From an uncultured Pelagibacteraceae bacterium (GTDB lineage: Bacteria > Pseudomonadota > Alphaproteobacteria > Pelagibacterales > Pelagibacteraceae), in NCBI GenBank assembly GCA_902579105.1, contig CACHFM010000005.1, positions 1 to 64,000 of the forward strand: a DNA stretch of 64,000 nt, read 5' to 3'. Below the pieces are notes generated by a model, which did not search any database, was not told the DNA's origin, and saw nothing but the letters and a program-made list of their open reading frames with translations. Below, in pieces: positions 1-9,117 of the stretch. The stretch's first letter is position 1. Every line of letters starts with the position of its first letter. Made by a program: the position numbers and the translations under genes.

Positions 1-1
1 A

Positions 2-1729
2 TTGGCAGATGCAGATTTTAACACATACTCTCTAATAGTTGAAAGTATTTCTAGAATAGATTTTAAGACTGACTGGTCATTAAATCAATTATCTGAAAAG
101 ATCATAGGATTTCCTTTTTTTTCTTTGATATGGCACTCAATATTTTTTCATTTTTTTGATTATTATTCATTTATTATATTAGAGATATTTTTTTATTTTA
201 TTTTAATTTTACTATTTTTTAAAATTTTTTATCTTGTTCAAAAAGACTTATTAATTTCTTTTATATCTGTGATAATATTAATTTCATCCCTTGAAATTTT
301 ATCTCTAATAATAAATTTTACTAATTTAAATTTTATTGTTGTTCTAAGACCGCTAGCAGAATTTTATGGCCAAAGGTTTCCACACCCACTTGTGACATCG
401 GTATATTTTTTTACTATTTTTTTAATTTCAATTAAATTATTTCAATCATCTAACTTAAAATTGAATAAAAAATATTTTATTTATATTGGTTTGATGTCAA
501 TTTTATTAATAAATAGCTTTTTTTTTCATTTTATTAAATCTACAATTTTTTTAATTTTATTAGCTATTCACAAATATAAAAAAAATTTAATAAATTTTAT
601 AAAAATAAATTACATCTCATTTTTACAACTTTTTTGTTTAATTTTAGTTGGCTTTTGTATTTTGTTTGCACACTTGTATATTGCAGAAAATGATTATTCT
701 GCAAGACTAGGAACCTACAAAATATATTTTGATGATAAATTAATTATACTAAAGGTTTTATTAAAAAAATTAATTCAACCAGAAATTATTGTGCTTTTAT
801 CATTAAGTATAATTTGTAGGTTAAACTATAGAAAATTAGGAATAATTAACCAGGATAAAATGAACTATGATTTATTTCTAATATTTTTTGTAGCATGTAT
901 TATTTCTCCCTTTGTGTTTGTTATTTTAACTCACACTTCTATCTATCTTTATTATTTTTGGTCTGCTGTAAAATTTTCAGGTTTTTTATATTTATTTCTA
1001 ATATTGATTAGAGTATTTTTTATAAAAAGAATTAAGTCTAAGCTGACCATTTTGTCATCTTTTTTTGTTATATTTTTAATATTTTCAAATTTATGCAACA
1101 ATTATTACAAACAACTTAATAATGATTATGAAGTAGATAGAAATCGACTCGAAATTAAAGATTTTTTATTTGATAAAAAATATTATAACACTGATATAAT
1201 TCTATTATCTAATGATTATCCAATTATGCACTTATGGTTAAATTTTAACAATAAATATTTGATAAATACAGATGGTTTTGTATCCTCATACTCCGATGAA
1301 ATATTAGAAAATTTAAAAATTAATTATTTAAAATTATTAAATTTAAATCTTGATTCATTTATTAAAATACTCAACGAAAATGAAGATAACATTAATAAAA
1401 GAAATGATTTTGCAAAATCTTTTGGATACAAATATAGTGTAAACTTAATCCGGCATGAGAAACCAATAGAAGAAGAATATTCAAAGAAATTATCAAAAAG
1501 AATTTTGAGTATTTCACCATTGGTACAATGGCATCAATTTTTCTCTAACAAAGAGAAAAAAAGATTAATCAATAAATATAAAAATTTCGTTATTGACAAG
1601 AATTCAATTCCAGATCTATTTATAATGAGAAAAGATGATATATTTATCTCAAATTTTCAAAATTTGAAAATTTTGAATTATGTTCAAATCTTTGAAAATC
1701 AAAATTTCATTATTTTAAAAAAGTCATAA
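2..1729 (+). CDS. multi-pass membrane protein of unknown function, 5' end outside the window
   Basis: The reading frame is open to the left window edge, so the true start is probably upstream; the TTG at base 2 is only the first possible start inside the window. The visible 575 residues fall into two parts. Residues 1 to about 370 are a run of roughly ten hydrophobic membrane segments rich in Phe, Ile and Leu, and the last 200 residues are polar and soluble, with Lys/Asn-rich helices. This layout (many membrane helices, then a soluble C-terminal domain) is seen in GT-C type glycosyltransferases and related polysaccharide membrane proteins. I see no diagnostic catalytic motif, so that is only a guess. 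The stop lies 39 bases before the PQQ-type gene. I do not recognise the family. Confidence 0.7.
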   Translation: MADADFNTYSLIVESISRIDFKTDWSLNQLSEKIIGFPFFSLIWHSIFFHFFDYYSFIILEIFFYFILILLFFKIFYLVQKDLLISFISVIILISSLEILSLIINFTNLNFIVVLRPLAEFYGQRFPHPLVTSVYFFTIFLISIKLFQSSNLKLNKKYFIYIGLMSILLINSFFFHFIKSTIFLILLAIHKYKKNLINFIKINYISFLQLFCLILVGFCILFAHLYIAENDYSARLGTYKIYFDDKLIILKVLLKKLIQPEIIVLLSLSIICRLNYRKLGIINQDKMNYDLFLIFFVACIISPFVFVILTHTSIYLYYFWSAVKFSGFLYLFLILIRVFFIKRIKSKLTILSSFFVIFLIFSNLCNNYYKQLNNDYEVDRNRLEIKDFLFDKKYYNTDIILLSNDYPIMHLWLNFNNKYLINTDGFVSSYSDEILENLKINYLKLLNLNLDSFIKILNENEDNINKRNDFAKSFGYKYSVNLIRHEKPIEEEYSKKLSKRILSISPLVQWHQFFSNKEKKRLINKYKNFVIDKNSIPDLFIMRKDDIFISNFQNLKILNYVQIFENQNFIILKKS

Positions 1730-1768
1730 TAAGTTGTTTTTATTTATTATAACATGGAATAAATTTAT

Positions 1769-4066
1769 ATGTATTTTAAAAATAACAAAATGAAAAAATA
1801 TTTTATTAAATTTTTTTTAATTATTTATTTTCTTTTAATTTTTTCAATTTCAAAAACATTTGCTGAAAATAATGCAAAAATAAACTGGTTAACAAGTGCT
1901 GGCAATGAATATTCTCATAGATTTTTTTCAAGTGATCAAATTAATTTTGACAACATAAATGATCTTGAGAAAATTTGGACATTCAATTCTGGCAATAGCT
2001 CAATATCAAATACCGTTCAATCTCCACCTATATTTGTGGATAATCAATTAATTTTAGTCACATTGAATGGAGATTTAGTGTCAATTTCACCTGAAGATGG
2101 AAGTGTTATATGGAAAAAAAAAATGGAGACTCCACTTGGTAGAAGGGGTATTACTTTCCATGACACAGAGAATAAAAACACTCAAGGTTTATACGTGTCC
2201 TCAGGTAATAAAGTTTACCGTTTAAATTTAAAGGGTGAAGTTTTAGACATATTTCAAACTGGTTTAAGTTTGCTGCAGCCTTTTATTCATGAAAAAAAAA
2301 TGTATGTAGCAACATTAAGAGAAGGGGTAAAAGCTTTTGATATAATTTCAAAAAAACAAATTTGGTCAACTAGTTTCCAAAAAAATAATGTAAACTCGAG
2401 AGTTTGGTCAGGATTTAGTTTTGACAAGAAAACTAAATCACTTTTTGTAGTCACAAGTAATCCAGGTGGAATAATTGGCAAAAATAGAATTGGTGATGAT
2501 TATTCTGTGAGTTTAATTTCATTAAGTTCAGAAACTGGTAAAATTAAATGGCAATACAAACACATAGTAAATGATATATGGGATTATGACTTAATAAGTA
2601 ATCCAATAATTATTAAAAATTTAAATTTACCCGGTAAAAATAACTTGGTAGACACTGTTATAGCACTCTCAAAAACTGGTGATCTTATTTTTGTGGATAT
2701 TAAAAATGGTAAACCTGTTTTTGAAAACTCGTATAGTGAAATAAAAGTAAACAAGTCAGACATAGAAAATGTTTATCTTTCCCCAACACAAAAATTATAT
2801 TTAAGACCAGAAAAGTTCTCGAATATAGACATAAATTTGGAAAAAGATTTTAGTCATTTAGATAAAGATAATAAAAAATATATGAAAAACAAATTGAGAC
2901 ATGCAAAATCGGGTTTTTTTGTTCCAACGTCTCTAAATTATGATGCAGTTATTTATGGTGTCCACGGTGGTGCAGAGTGGCCAGGAGCCGCACTTTATAG
3001 AGATGATATAAATACAAATATAATAATTCCATCAAATAAAACACCTTGGATCTTACGTGTTCAATATCAAGAAAAGAAATATACAAATATACTCAATCAT
3101 GTACAAAGTTTAAAAAATTTTCAAAAAAAATTAATCGAAAAAATTAATAAAATACAAAGTTTTTTTATTAATGATAAAAAAAAAGAGAACATTTCTCCAG
3201 ACGCTAACAGTCTAACAAAAAAAAATATTTATAAAATTTTAGATTCAAAATCTATAGATACTGCATTTAAAAATAGAACAAATATAAATGATTATTTTCC
3301 TGATACAAAATTTAGAAAAATGCGTACAGCAGAATTTATCTATTCTCTTATTCCAAATAGTTTCAACAACAATATTTATAAAAAACATTGTATTTCATGT
3401 CATGGTAAAGCTCGTCAGGGCAGATATGAGCATGAAACTATGGGGGATGATTTTTATCCATCATTAGTTGGTTTAACTCATACTGATAAATATAAATCAT
3501 ATAATACATATGAAAAATTAAAAAAAATTCATAGAGTAAATAATATTAATTTAGAAATAAATGAAAAAGAATTTAATGATCTAATGAATTCATTTCAAAA
3601 ATATGATGAAAAATTATTTGAGGATAAAAAATATGAATTAGAGGGGTTTTGGCAAATTTTATTAGACAAAGATGGTCTACCTGCAACCAAACCTCCTTGG
3701 GGATATTTAACAAATATAAATCTTCTTAATGGAAAAAAAATCTGGCAAGTACCTTTTGGAGAGAGAATAACAAATAAAAAAAAAATAATAGGAGATCAAA
3801 ATTTCGGTGGTGTTATGAGTACTAAAAGTAAAATTATTTTTGCAACCGGAACACCTGATTCATTTGCTTATGCTTATAATATGATTAATGGGGATAAATT
3901 ATGGCAATCTAAATTACCCTATTCTGGATCTGCCCCTCCTATGGCATTTAATTACAAAGGTTGTGATGTTATTATATTTACCTCCACAGGAGGTAGATTT
4001 GTAGGCTATAAAAAAAATGGTGATGCTACTGTCGCTTTCAAACTCAAAACTTGTAACTTTAAGTAG
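1769..4066 (+). CDS. secreted PQQ-type beta-propeller dehydrogenase with an internal cytochrome c motif
   Basis: This is a probable periplasmic quinoprotein of the glucose-dehydrogenase-like group, 765 residues. It starts with a signal peptide: a Lys-rich stretch, a hydrophobic core, then Thr-Phe-Ala before Glu-Asn. The mature start resembles this family (AGNEYSHRFFSSDQIN, then WTFNSG), and propeller repeats follow with motifs such as GSVIWKKKME and GKIKWQYKH. A CISCHG haem c site is at residues 541-545 (CxxCH), inside a long insert between the early blades and the closing blades. The end (GGVMSTKSKIIFATGT, then TPMAF-like PPMAFNYKGCD) matches the last blades of PQQ glucose dehydrogenases. 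The substrate cannot be read from sequence, and no PQQ synthesis genes are in the window. An ATG at 1790 would give a tighter signal peptide; 1769 is kept because a weak GGA lies upstream. Confidence 0.75.
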   Translation: MYFKNNKMKKYFIKFFLIIYFLLIFSISKTFAENNAKINWLTSAGNEYSHRFFSSDQINFDNINDLEKIWTFNSGNSSISNTVQSPPIFVDNQLILVTLNGDLVSISPEDGSVIWKKKMETPLGRRGITFHDTENKNTQGLYVSSGNKVYRLNLKGEVLDIFQTGLSLLQPFIHEKKMYVATLREGVKAFDIISKKQIWSTSFQKNNVNSRVWSGFSFDKKTKSLFVVTSNPGGIIGKNRIGDDYSVSLISLSSETGKIKWQYKHIVNDIWDYDLISNPIIIKNLNLPGKNNLVDTVIALSKTGDLIFVDIKNGKPVFENSYSEIKVNKSDIENVYLSPTQKLYLRPEKFSNIDINLEKDFSHLDKDNKKYMKNKLRHAKSGFFVPTSLNYDAVIYGVHGGAEWPGAALYRDDINTNIIIPSNKTPWILRVQYQEKKYTNILNHVQSLKNFQKKLIEKINKIQSFFINDKKKENISPDANSLTKKNIYKILDSKSIDTAFKNRTNINDYFPDTKFRKMRTAEFIYSLIPNSFNNNIYKKHCISCHGKARQGRYEHETMGDDFYPSLVGLTHTDKYKSYNTYEKLKKIHRVNNINLEINEKEFNDLMNSFQKYDEKLFEDKKYELEGFWQILLDKDGLPATKPPWGYLTNINLLNGKKIWQVPFGERITNKKKIIGDQNFGGVMSTKSKIIFATGTPDSFAYAYNMINGDKLWQSKLPYSGSAPPMAFNYKGCDVIIFTSTGGRFVGYKKNGDATVAFKLKTCNFK

Positions 4067-4199
4067 ATCTCAAAAATCCTTTATTAATATTTAACTTTAA
4101 ATATCTATATAAAATATTGTTAAATTTGTAGAAACAGGTATTAATTATTTATTGCTTTATCAAAATTTATATTGTAATTACTTGCGTTATTTGGTTTTT

Positions 4200-4275
4200 G
4201 GGCGGTTAGCTCAGTTGGTAGAGCATCTCGTTTACACCGAGGGGGTCAAAGGTTCGAGTCCTTTACTGCCCACCA
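4200..4275 (+). tRNA. tRNA-Val, anticodon TAC
   Basis: The acceptor arms GGGCGGT and ACTGCCC pair over seven positions with one G-T pair. The D arm has AGCTCAGTTGGTAGAGC, and the T arm contains GGTTCGAGTCC. The anticodon loop TTTACAC puts TAC at 4233-4235, which reads valine codons. The discriminator A is at 4272, and CCA is encoded at 4273-4275. It lies 17 bases before tRNA-Asp and is probably co-transcribed with it. The 133-base spacer before it (4067-4199) is AT-rich, with no confident promoter or structure. Confidence 0.97.
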
Positions 4276-4291
4276 AAATATACAAAAAAGT

Positions 4292-4368
4292 GGGGGTGTA
4301 GCTCAGTTGGTTAGAGCGATCGCCTGTCACGCGATAGGTCGAGGGTTCGAGTCCCTTCACTCCCGCCA
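4292..4368 (+). tRNA. tRNA-Asp, anticodon GTC
   Basis: The acceptor arms GGGGGTG and CACTCCC pair with one G-T pair. The anticodon stem ATCGC/GCGAT encloses loop CTGTCAC with GTC at 4326-4328, which reads aspartate codons. The T arm is GAGGGTTCGAGTCCCTT, the discriminator is G, and CCA is encoded at the 3' end. A run of eight T follows at about 4378, without a hairpin. The remaining spacer to nuoA (4369-4523) is AT-rich; I see no convincing promoter or RNA fold in it. Confidence 0.97.
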
Positions 4369-4523
4369 CTCATTTGTTTTTTTTGCATTTTTAATTAAAT
4401 TATTGAAATTATTACCTTTTTTTAGATTTAAACTTTAAGTCATTGAAATTGTTGATTTTTTTTTATTAAATATGTGACTTTTGAGTGCTTCAACATCACA
4501 TAAAAACTGATATATAGATTTTC

Positions 4524-4892
4524 ATGTTATCTGATTTTTTAAAAGATTATCTATCTATTATAATTTTTTTATTCATCGCTTTAGGGTTGAGCTGTGCTTT
4601 TGTTGTGGTTAATTATATTCTTTCACCTAAAAAACCTGACCCAGAAAAACTTTCAGCATACGAATGTGGATTTGAACCTTTCCAAGATTCAAGGATGGAG
4701 TTTGATGTTAGATTTTACCTAGTTGCAATTTTATTTATCATATTTGATTTAGAAATTGCATTTTTATTTCCTTGGGCAATTTCACTTGGAAATATTGGAC
4801 TGTTAGGTTTTTCATCTATGATGATTTTTTTATTCATACTTACAATTGGTTTTATTTATGAATGGAAAAAAGGTGCTTTAGATTGGGAATAA
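4524..4892 (+). CDS. nuoA: NADH-quinone oxidoreductase subunit A
   Basis: NuoA is a small membrane subunit of respiratory complex I, which passes electrons from NADH to quinone and pumps protons across the inner membrane. The 122-residue length is normal. Three membrane helices can be seen (about 10-32, 64-86 and 94-112). The conserved loop [10 protein letters not shown] with its characteristic Cys is followed by [20 protein letters not shown], the family's most conserved stretch. It is the first gene of a 14-gene operon, and nuoB starts 13 bases after its stop. Its promoter should lie in the 155 bases after tRNA-Asp. Confidence 0.96.
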   Translation: MLSDFLKDYLSIIIFLFIALGLSCAFVVVNYILSPKKPDPEKLSAYECGFEPFQDSRMEFDVRFYLVAILFIIFDLEIAFLFPWAISLGNIGLLGFSSMMIFLFILTIGFIYEWKKGALDWE

Positions 4893-4905
4893 AAAATAAA
4901 TCATA

Positions 4906-5421
4906 ATGAATAATAAAATAGAACAAGTACCTGATGAATTTAAACAACTTGCTGAAGATTTTAGTAAGAACGGCTTTATTACAACATCATTAGATAACTT
5001 AATTAATTGGTCAAGATCAGGATCTTTACATTGGATGACTTTTGGTCTTGCTTGTTGTGCGGTAGAGATGATGCAAACTGCTATGCCAAGATATGATGTA
5101 GAAAGATTCGGTGCAGCGCCAAGAGGTTCACCTCGACAGTCAGATGTTATGATTGTTGCAGGAACATTAACAAATAAAATGGCTCCAGCACTTAGAAAAG
5201 TTTATGATCAAATGCCAGAACCTAGATATGTAATATCTATGGGTAGTTGTGCTAATGGTGGTGGATATTATCATTACTCATATTCTGTAGTTAGAGGTTG
5301 TGATCGTATAGTACCTGTTGATATTTATGTGCCCGGATGTCCTCCATCTGCTGAAGCATTATTATACGGAATACTTCAACTTCAAAAAAAAATTAGGAAT
5401 AAAGGTTCATTTATTAGATAG
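4906..5421 (+). CDS. nuoB: NADH-quinone oxidoreductase subunit B
   Basis: NuoB (171 residues) is the peripheral-arm subunit that binds cluster N2, the last [4Fe-4S] centre before quinone. The expected ligands are present: the adjacent pair Cys50-Cys51 in [10 protein letters not shown], Cys115 in MGSCANGGG, and Cys145 in [12 protein letters not shown]. The [14 protein letters not shown] segment, typical of the quinone-site wall, is also there. The protein lacks the longer N-terminal extension of some homologues. nuoC starts two bases after its stop, so translation is probably coupled. Confidence 0.97.
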   Translation: MNNKIEQVPDEFKQLAEDFSKNGFITTSLDNLINWSRSGSLHWMTFGLACCAVEMMQTAMPRYDVERFGAAPRGSPRQSDVMIVAGTLTNKMAPALRKVYDQMPEPRYVISMGSCANGGGYYHYSYSVVRGCDRIVPVDIYVPGCPPSAEALLYGILQLQKKIRNKGSFIR

Positions 5422-5423
5422 AT

Positions 5424-6029
5424 ATGAAAAGTTTAGAAGATTTAGAAAAAAAAATTAATTCAGAGCTAACTACCAAAATAAAGAAAACTGAAATTAAACA
5501 TAAGCAATTATATATTGACATTGATAAAGATGATTTTATTGATGTAACTTTATTCATAAAAACAAACCAAGATACTAAATTTAGACAATTAATTGATATT
5601 ACAGTTGTTGATTACCTTGAAAAAAGTCAACGATTTCAATTAGTTTATTTATTTTTAAGTCATGAATTTAATCAAAGAATTATTTTAAAATACTCAATAA
5701 ATGAAAATGAAATAATCCCATCTTTAACAAATATTTTTCCTGCTGCAAATTGGATGGAGAGAGAAGTTTTTGATATGTATGGTGTATCATTTAAAGATCA
5801 TCCTGATTTAAGAAGAATATTAACAGATTATGGTTTTGAAGGCCATCCACTTAGAAAAGATTTTCCATTAACTGGACATAGTGAAGTTAGATATAGCGAA
5901 GAGCAAAAAAAAGTTATTAGTGAACCAGTTAAATTAGAACAAAATTTTAGAAATTTTGACTACGAGAGTCCTTGGAAAGGAACCAAATACATTAAAGAAG
6001 AAATTGAAAATAATGACAAAAAAAATTAA
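5424..6029 (+). CDS. nuoC: NADH-quinone oxidoreductase subunit C (30 kDa)
   Basis: NuoC (201 residues) is a hydrophilic peripheral-arm subunit that scaffolds NuoB and NuoD near the quinone pocket. The signature region is clear: [20 protein letters not shown], then [20 protein letters not shown], then LTGHSEVRY. It is a separate protein here and not fused to NuoD as in enterobacteria. The C-terminus is Lys/Glu-rich. Its last 17 bases overlap the start of nuoD in another frame. Confidence 0.96.
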   Translation: MKSLEDLEKKINSELTTKIKKTEIKHKQLYIDIDKDDFIDVTLFIKTNQDTKFRQLIDITVVDYLEKSQRFQLVYLFLSHEFNQRIILKYSINENEIIPSLTNIFPAANWMEREVFDMYGVSFKDHPDLRRILTDYGFEGHPLRKDFPLTGHSEVRYSEEQKKVISEPVKLEQNFRNFDYESPWKGTKYIKEEIENNDKKN

Positions 6030-7188
6030 AAATTTAAATTTAAACTTTGGACCTCAGCATCCCGCTGCACATGGTGTACTTAGATTAATTTTGGAGCTTG
6101 ATGGTGAAGTAGTTGAAAAAGCTGATCCTCATATAGGATTATTACATCGTGGTACTGAAAAATTAATTGAAAATAAAACATATATGCAAGCAGTGCCATA
6201 TTTTGATCGATTAGATTATGTTGCACCAATGAATCAGGAGCATGCATTTGCTCTAGCCATAGAAAAAATTTTACAAATTGATGTTCCGATTAGAGCCCAA
6301 TATATTAGAGTTATTTTCTGCGAAATTGGAAGAATTTTAAGTCATATTTTAAATGTAACTACTCAAGCACTTGATGTAGGTGCTTTAACTCCTTCATTAT
6401 GGGGATTTGAAGAAAGAGAAACTCTTATGACTTTTTATGAGAGAGTTTCAGGTTCTAGATTGCATGCAAATTATTTTCGAGCTGGAGGCGTCCATCAAGA
6501 TTTACCTAACGGGCTAGAAGAAGATATTTTAAAATTTTGTGATACATTTCCTAAAATCATTAATGATTTAGAAAATTTATTAACGGATAATAGAATTTTC
6601 AAACAACGAAATGTTGATATAGGAATAGTCAGCAAGGAAGATGCACTGGATTATTCTTTCACAGGAGTTATGATAAGAGGTTCTGGAGTTCCATGGGACT
6701 TAAGAAAATCTCAGCCATATGATTGTTACAATCAGTTAGATTTTAAAATTCCAGTCGGTAAAAATGGTGATTGCTATGATAGGTATTTATGCAGGATTGA
6801 AGAAATGAAAGAAAGTGTTTCAATAATAAAACAATGTATTTCAAAAATGGAAAAAGGACCTGTCAAATCTTCAGATGGAAAAATAACACCACCACCAAAA
6901 AAAGAAATTAAACAATCTATGGAAGCATTAATACATCATTTTAAACTTTTTACCGAAGGTTATAGAGTTACAAAAGATGAGATTTACACAGCTGTAGAAG
7001 CTCCAAAAGGTGAGTTTGGTGTTTATCTTATTTCTGACGGCTCAAGCAAACCGTATAAATGTAAAATAAGAGCTCCTGGATTTTCTCACCTTCAATCTAT
7101 GGATTATTTAATAAAAGGTCATATGCTAGCAGATGTTCCAGCAGTATTGGGATCTATGGATATAGTTTTTGGTGAGGTTGACAGATGA
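6013..7188 (+). CDS. nuoD: NADH-quinone oxidoreductase subunit D (49 kDa)
   Basis: NuoD forms the quinone-binding cavity with NuoB. From the ATG at 6013 it has 391 residues, the usual length. [20 protein letters not shown] near the N-terminus holds the conserved His involved in the quinone site, and [23 protein letters not shown] and the closing [16 protein letters not shown] are family hallmarks. The frame is open upstream to a TTG at 5956, but that would add 19 residues ahead of the normal start, so the ATG that overlaps the nuoC end by 17 bases is preferred. The stop overlaps the nuoE start. Confidence 0.97.
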   Translation: MTKKIKNLNLNFGPQHPAAHGVLRLILELDGEVVEKADPHIGLLHRGTEKLIENKTYMQAVPYFDRLDYVAPMNQEHAFALAIEKILQIDVPIRAQYIRVIFCEIGRILSHILNVTTQALDVGALTPSLWGFEERETLMTFYERVSGSRLHANYFRAGGVHQDLPNGLEEDILKFCDTFPKIINDLENLLTDNRIFKQRNVDIGIVSKEDALDYSFTGVMIRGSGVPWDLRKSQPYDCYNQLDFKIPVGKNGDCYDRYLCRIEEMKESVSIIKQCISKMEKGPVKSSDGKITPPPKKEIKQSMEALIHHFKLFTEGYRVTKDEIYTAVEAPKGEFGVYLISDGSSKPYKCKIRAPGFSHLQSMDYLIKGHMLADVPAVLGSMDIVFGEVDR

Positions 7189-7793
7189 ATTTAAAAAGAC
7201 CTGCTAAAGAACAACCCGAAAGTTTTGAATTTAATTCTTCTTCATTAGAGTCAGCAAAAAATATTGTTTTAAAATACCCACAAGGCAAACAACAAAGTGC
7301 TGTAATGGCTTTACTTTATATTGCTCAAAAACAAAACAACAATTGGATACCATTAGCTGCAATGAAATACATAGCAAAATTTTTAGATATGCCATACATA
7401 AAAGTTTATGAAGTAGCAACATTCTATACTATGTACAATTTATCACCTGTTGGAAAACATTTTATACAAGTTTGCACCACTACTCCTTGTATGATTAGAG
7501 GCGCCAATCAATTAGTTGAAGCCTGTAAAGAAAAAATATCAGAAAATGAATGTGAATTATCTAATGACAAAAGTTGCTCATGGATGGAAGTTGAGTGCTT
7601 AGGTGCATGTGTCAACGCTCCAATGATGCAAATTAACGATGATTATTATGAAGATTTGGATAAAGAAAAAACATTAAAAATTTTAGATAAAATTTTAAAA
7701 GGCGAAACACCAAAACCTGGTTCTTATAGAGGGAGAGTAAATAATGAACCAGAGAATAATAGAAAAACACTTATGGATTTAAAAAATGCTTAA
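7185..7793 (+). CDS. nuoE: NADH-quinone oxidoreductase subunit E (24 kDa)
   Basis: NuoE (202 residues) carries the off-path [2Fe-2S] cluster N1a in the NADH-oxidising module. The four ligands are visible: Cys97 and Cys102 in [12 protein letters not shown], and Cys138 and Cys142 in [14 protein letters not shown]. The N-terminal helical region contains the typical [20 protein letters not shown] pattern. The ATG overlaps the nuoD stop by four bases, and the gene's end overlaps nuoF by eight bases, consistent with coupled translation inside the operon. Confidence 0.97.
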   Translation: MNLKRPAKEQPESFEFNSSSLESAKNIVLKYPQGKQQSAVMALLYIAQKQNNNWIPLAAMKYIAKFLDMPYIKVYEVATFYTMYNLSPVGKHFIQVCTTTPCMIRGANQLVEACKEKISENECELSNDKSCSWMEVECLGACVNAPMMQINDDYYEDLDKEKTLKILDKILKGETPKPGSYRGRVNNEPENNRKTLMDLKNA

Positions 7794-9117
7794 AGATCAG
7801 GATAGAATTTTTAAAAATTTATACAATGACATGGGATCTGATGTTGATTCATCTCAAAAAAGGGGTGATTGGGTAAAAACGAAAGAATTAACAGAAAAAG
7901 GTAGAGATTGGATAATTAATGAAATTAAAGACTCAGAATTAAGAGGTAGAGGTGGTGCTGGATTTCCAACAGGTTTAAAATGGTCTTTTGCACCTAAAGA
8001 GGTTGGCTCAAGACCTCACTATTTAGTTATTAATGGCGATGAGTCTGAACCTGGAACATGTAAAGATAGAGACATTTTAAGATTCGAACCTCATAAATTA
8101 ATCGAAGGTTGTTTAATAGCATCATATGCTGTGCAAGCTCATATTTGTTACATTTATATAAGAGGTGAGTATTTTATTGATGGTCAAAAACTTCAAGTAG
8201 CTATTGATGAAGCATATGAGAAAAACTTACTTGGAAAAAATGCTGCAGGAACTGGTTGGGATTTAGATATTTATATCCATTATGGAGCAGGTGCTTACAT
8301 CTGCGGTGAAGAAACAGCTTTACTTGAAAGTTTAGAAGGAAAAAAAGGACAACCAAGATTGAAGCCACCTTTTCCAGCTCTAATTGGTCTTTATGGATGC
8401 CCAACAATTATTAATAATGTTGAAACGATTGCGGTAGTACCAACAATTTTAAGAAGAGGTGCTAAATGGTTTTCTTCATTGGGAAGAGCAAAAAATACTG
8501 GAACAAAAATTTTTTGTATATCTGGAAATGTAAATAATCCATGTAACGTAGAAGAAGAAATGAGTATTCCTTTAAAGGAGTTAATAGAAGTTCATGCTGG
8601 CGGAGTTGTCGGTGGTTGGGATAATTTACAAGCTGTAATTCCAGGTGGTTCATCAATGCCTTTAGTACCCAAAAAAATATGTGAAACACTAACCATGGAC
8701 TTTGATGCGCTAGTTGCTGAAAAGAGTGGTTTAGGTACTGCAGGAATAGTCGTAATAAATAAAGATCAAGACATAATAAAATGTATGGCAAGAATTGCTA
8801 AATTTTATAAACACGAAAGTTGTGGACAATGTACTCCTTGCAGAGAAGGATCTGGATGGATGTGGAGAATGCTTGAAAGAATGTCAAAAGGCGAAGCAAC
8901 TAAAGATGAAATTAACATGCTAGAAGATGTAACAAATCAAATAGCTGGACATACTATTTGTGCTTTCGGTGAAGGTTCTTCATGGCCAGTTCAAGGACTT
9001 CTAAGACATTTTAAAAGTGAAATTGAAGAAAGAAATAATATAAACCCTATTGTACAGAAAAAAAATAATATTCCTTATTTAATTGATCAACATTTATTAG
9101 ATAAAAAAAATGCTTAA
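7786..9117 (+). CDS. nuoF: NADH-quinone oxidoreductase subunit F (51 kDa, NADH/FMN)
   Basis: NuoF (443 residues) oxidises NADH with FMN and holds [4Fe-4S] cluster N3. The glycine-rich nucleotide loop [10 protein letters not shown] is at about 54-63, and the FMN region [16 protein letters not shown] follows. The second nucleotide-binding patch is [20 protein letters not shown]. The cluster ligands are Cys346, Cys349 and Cys352 in [11 protein letters not shown], plus Cys392 in TICAFG. Length and motif spacing are normal. The gene overlaps nuoE and nuoG by eight bases each. Confidence 0.97.
   Translation: MLKDQDRIFKNLYNDMGSDVDSSQKRGDWVKTKELTEKGRDWIINEIKDSELRGRGGAGFPTGLKWSFAPKEVGSRPHYLVINGDESEPGTCKDRDILRFEPHKLIEGCLIASYAVQAHICYIYIRGEYFIDGQKLQVAIDEAYEKNLLGKNAAGTGWDLDIYIHYGAGAYICGEETALLESLEGKKGQPRLKPPFPALIGLYGCPTIINNVETIAVVPTILRRGAKWFSSLGRAKNTGTKIFCISGNVNNPCNVEEEMSIPLKELIEVHAGGVVGGWDNLQAVIPGGSSMPLVPKKICETLTMDFDALVAEKSGLGTAGIVVINKDQDIIKCMARIAKFYKHESCGQCTPCREGSGWMWRMLERMSKGEATKDEINMLEDVTNQIAGHTICAFGEGSSWPVQGLLRHFKSEIEERNNINPIVQKKNNIPYLIDQHLLDKKNA

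Noticed and set aside
4140..4199. Possible promoter for the tRNA-Val/tRNA-Asp pair (TTGCTT at 4152, TAATTA at 4175)
   Set aside because: Spacing is 17 bases, but the -10 is poor and similar matches are expected by chance in this base composition.
4369..4523. Possible promoter or RNA element before nuoA
   Set aside because: AT-rich spacer with several TTGA and TATA-like words, but no pair with acceptable spacing and no hairpin that I could support.
5956..6012. Upstream TTG start for nuoD
   Set aside because: It would add 19 residues unlike NuoD N-termini; the ATG at 6013 gives the family length and the expected overlap with nuoC.
8462..8791. Minus-strand open frame of 109 codons opposite nuoF
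   Set aside because: Antisense to a strongly conserved gene, with biased composition (many Leu and His) typical of a reverse-frame shadow.
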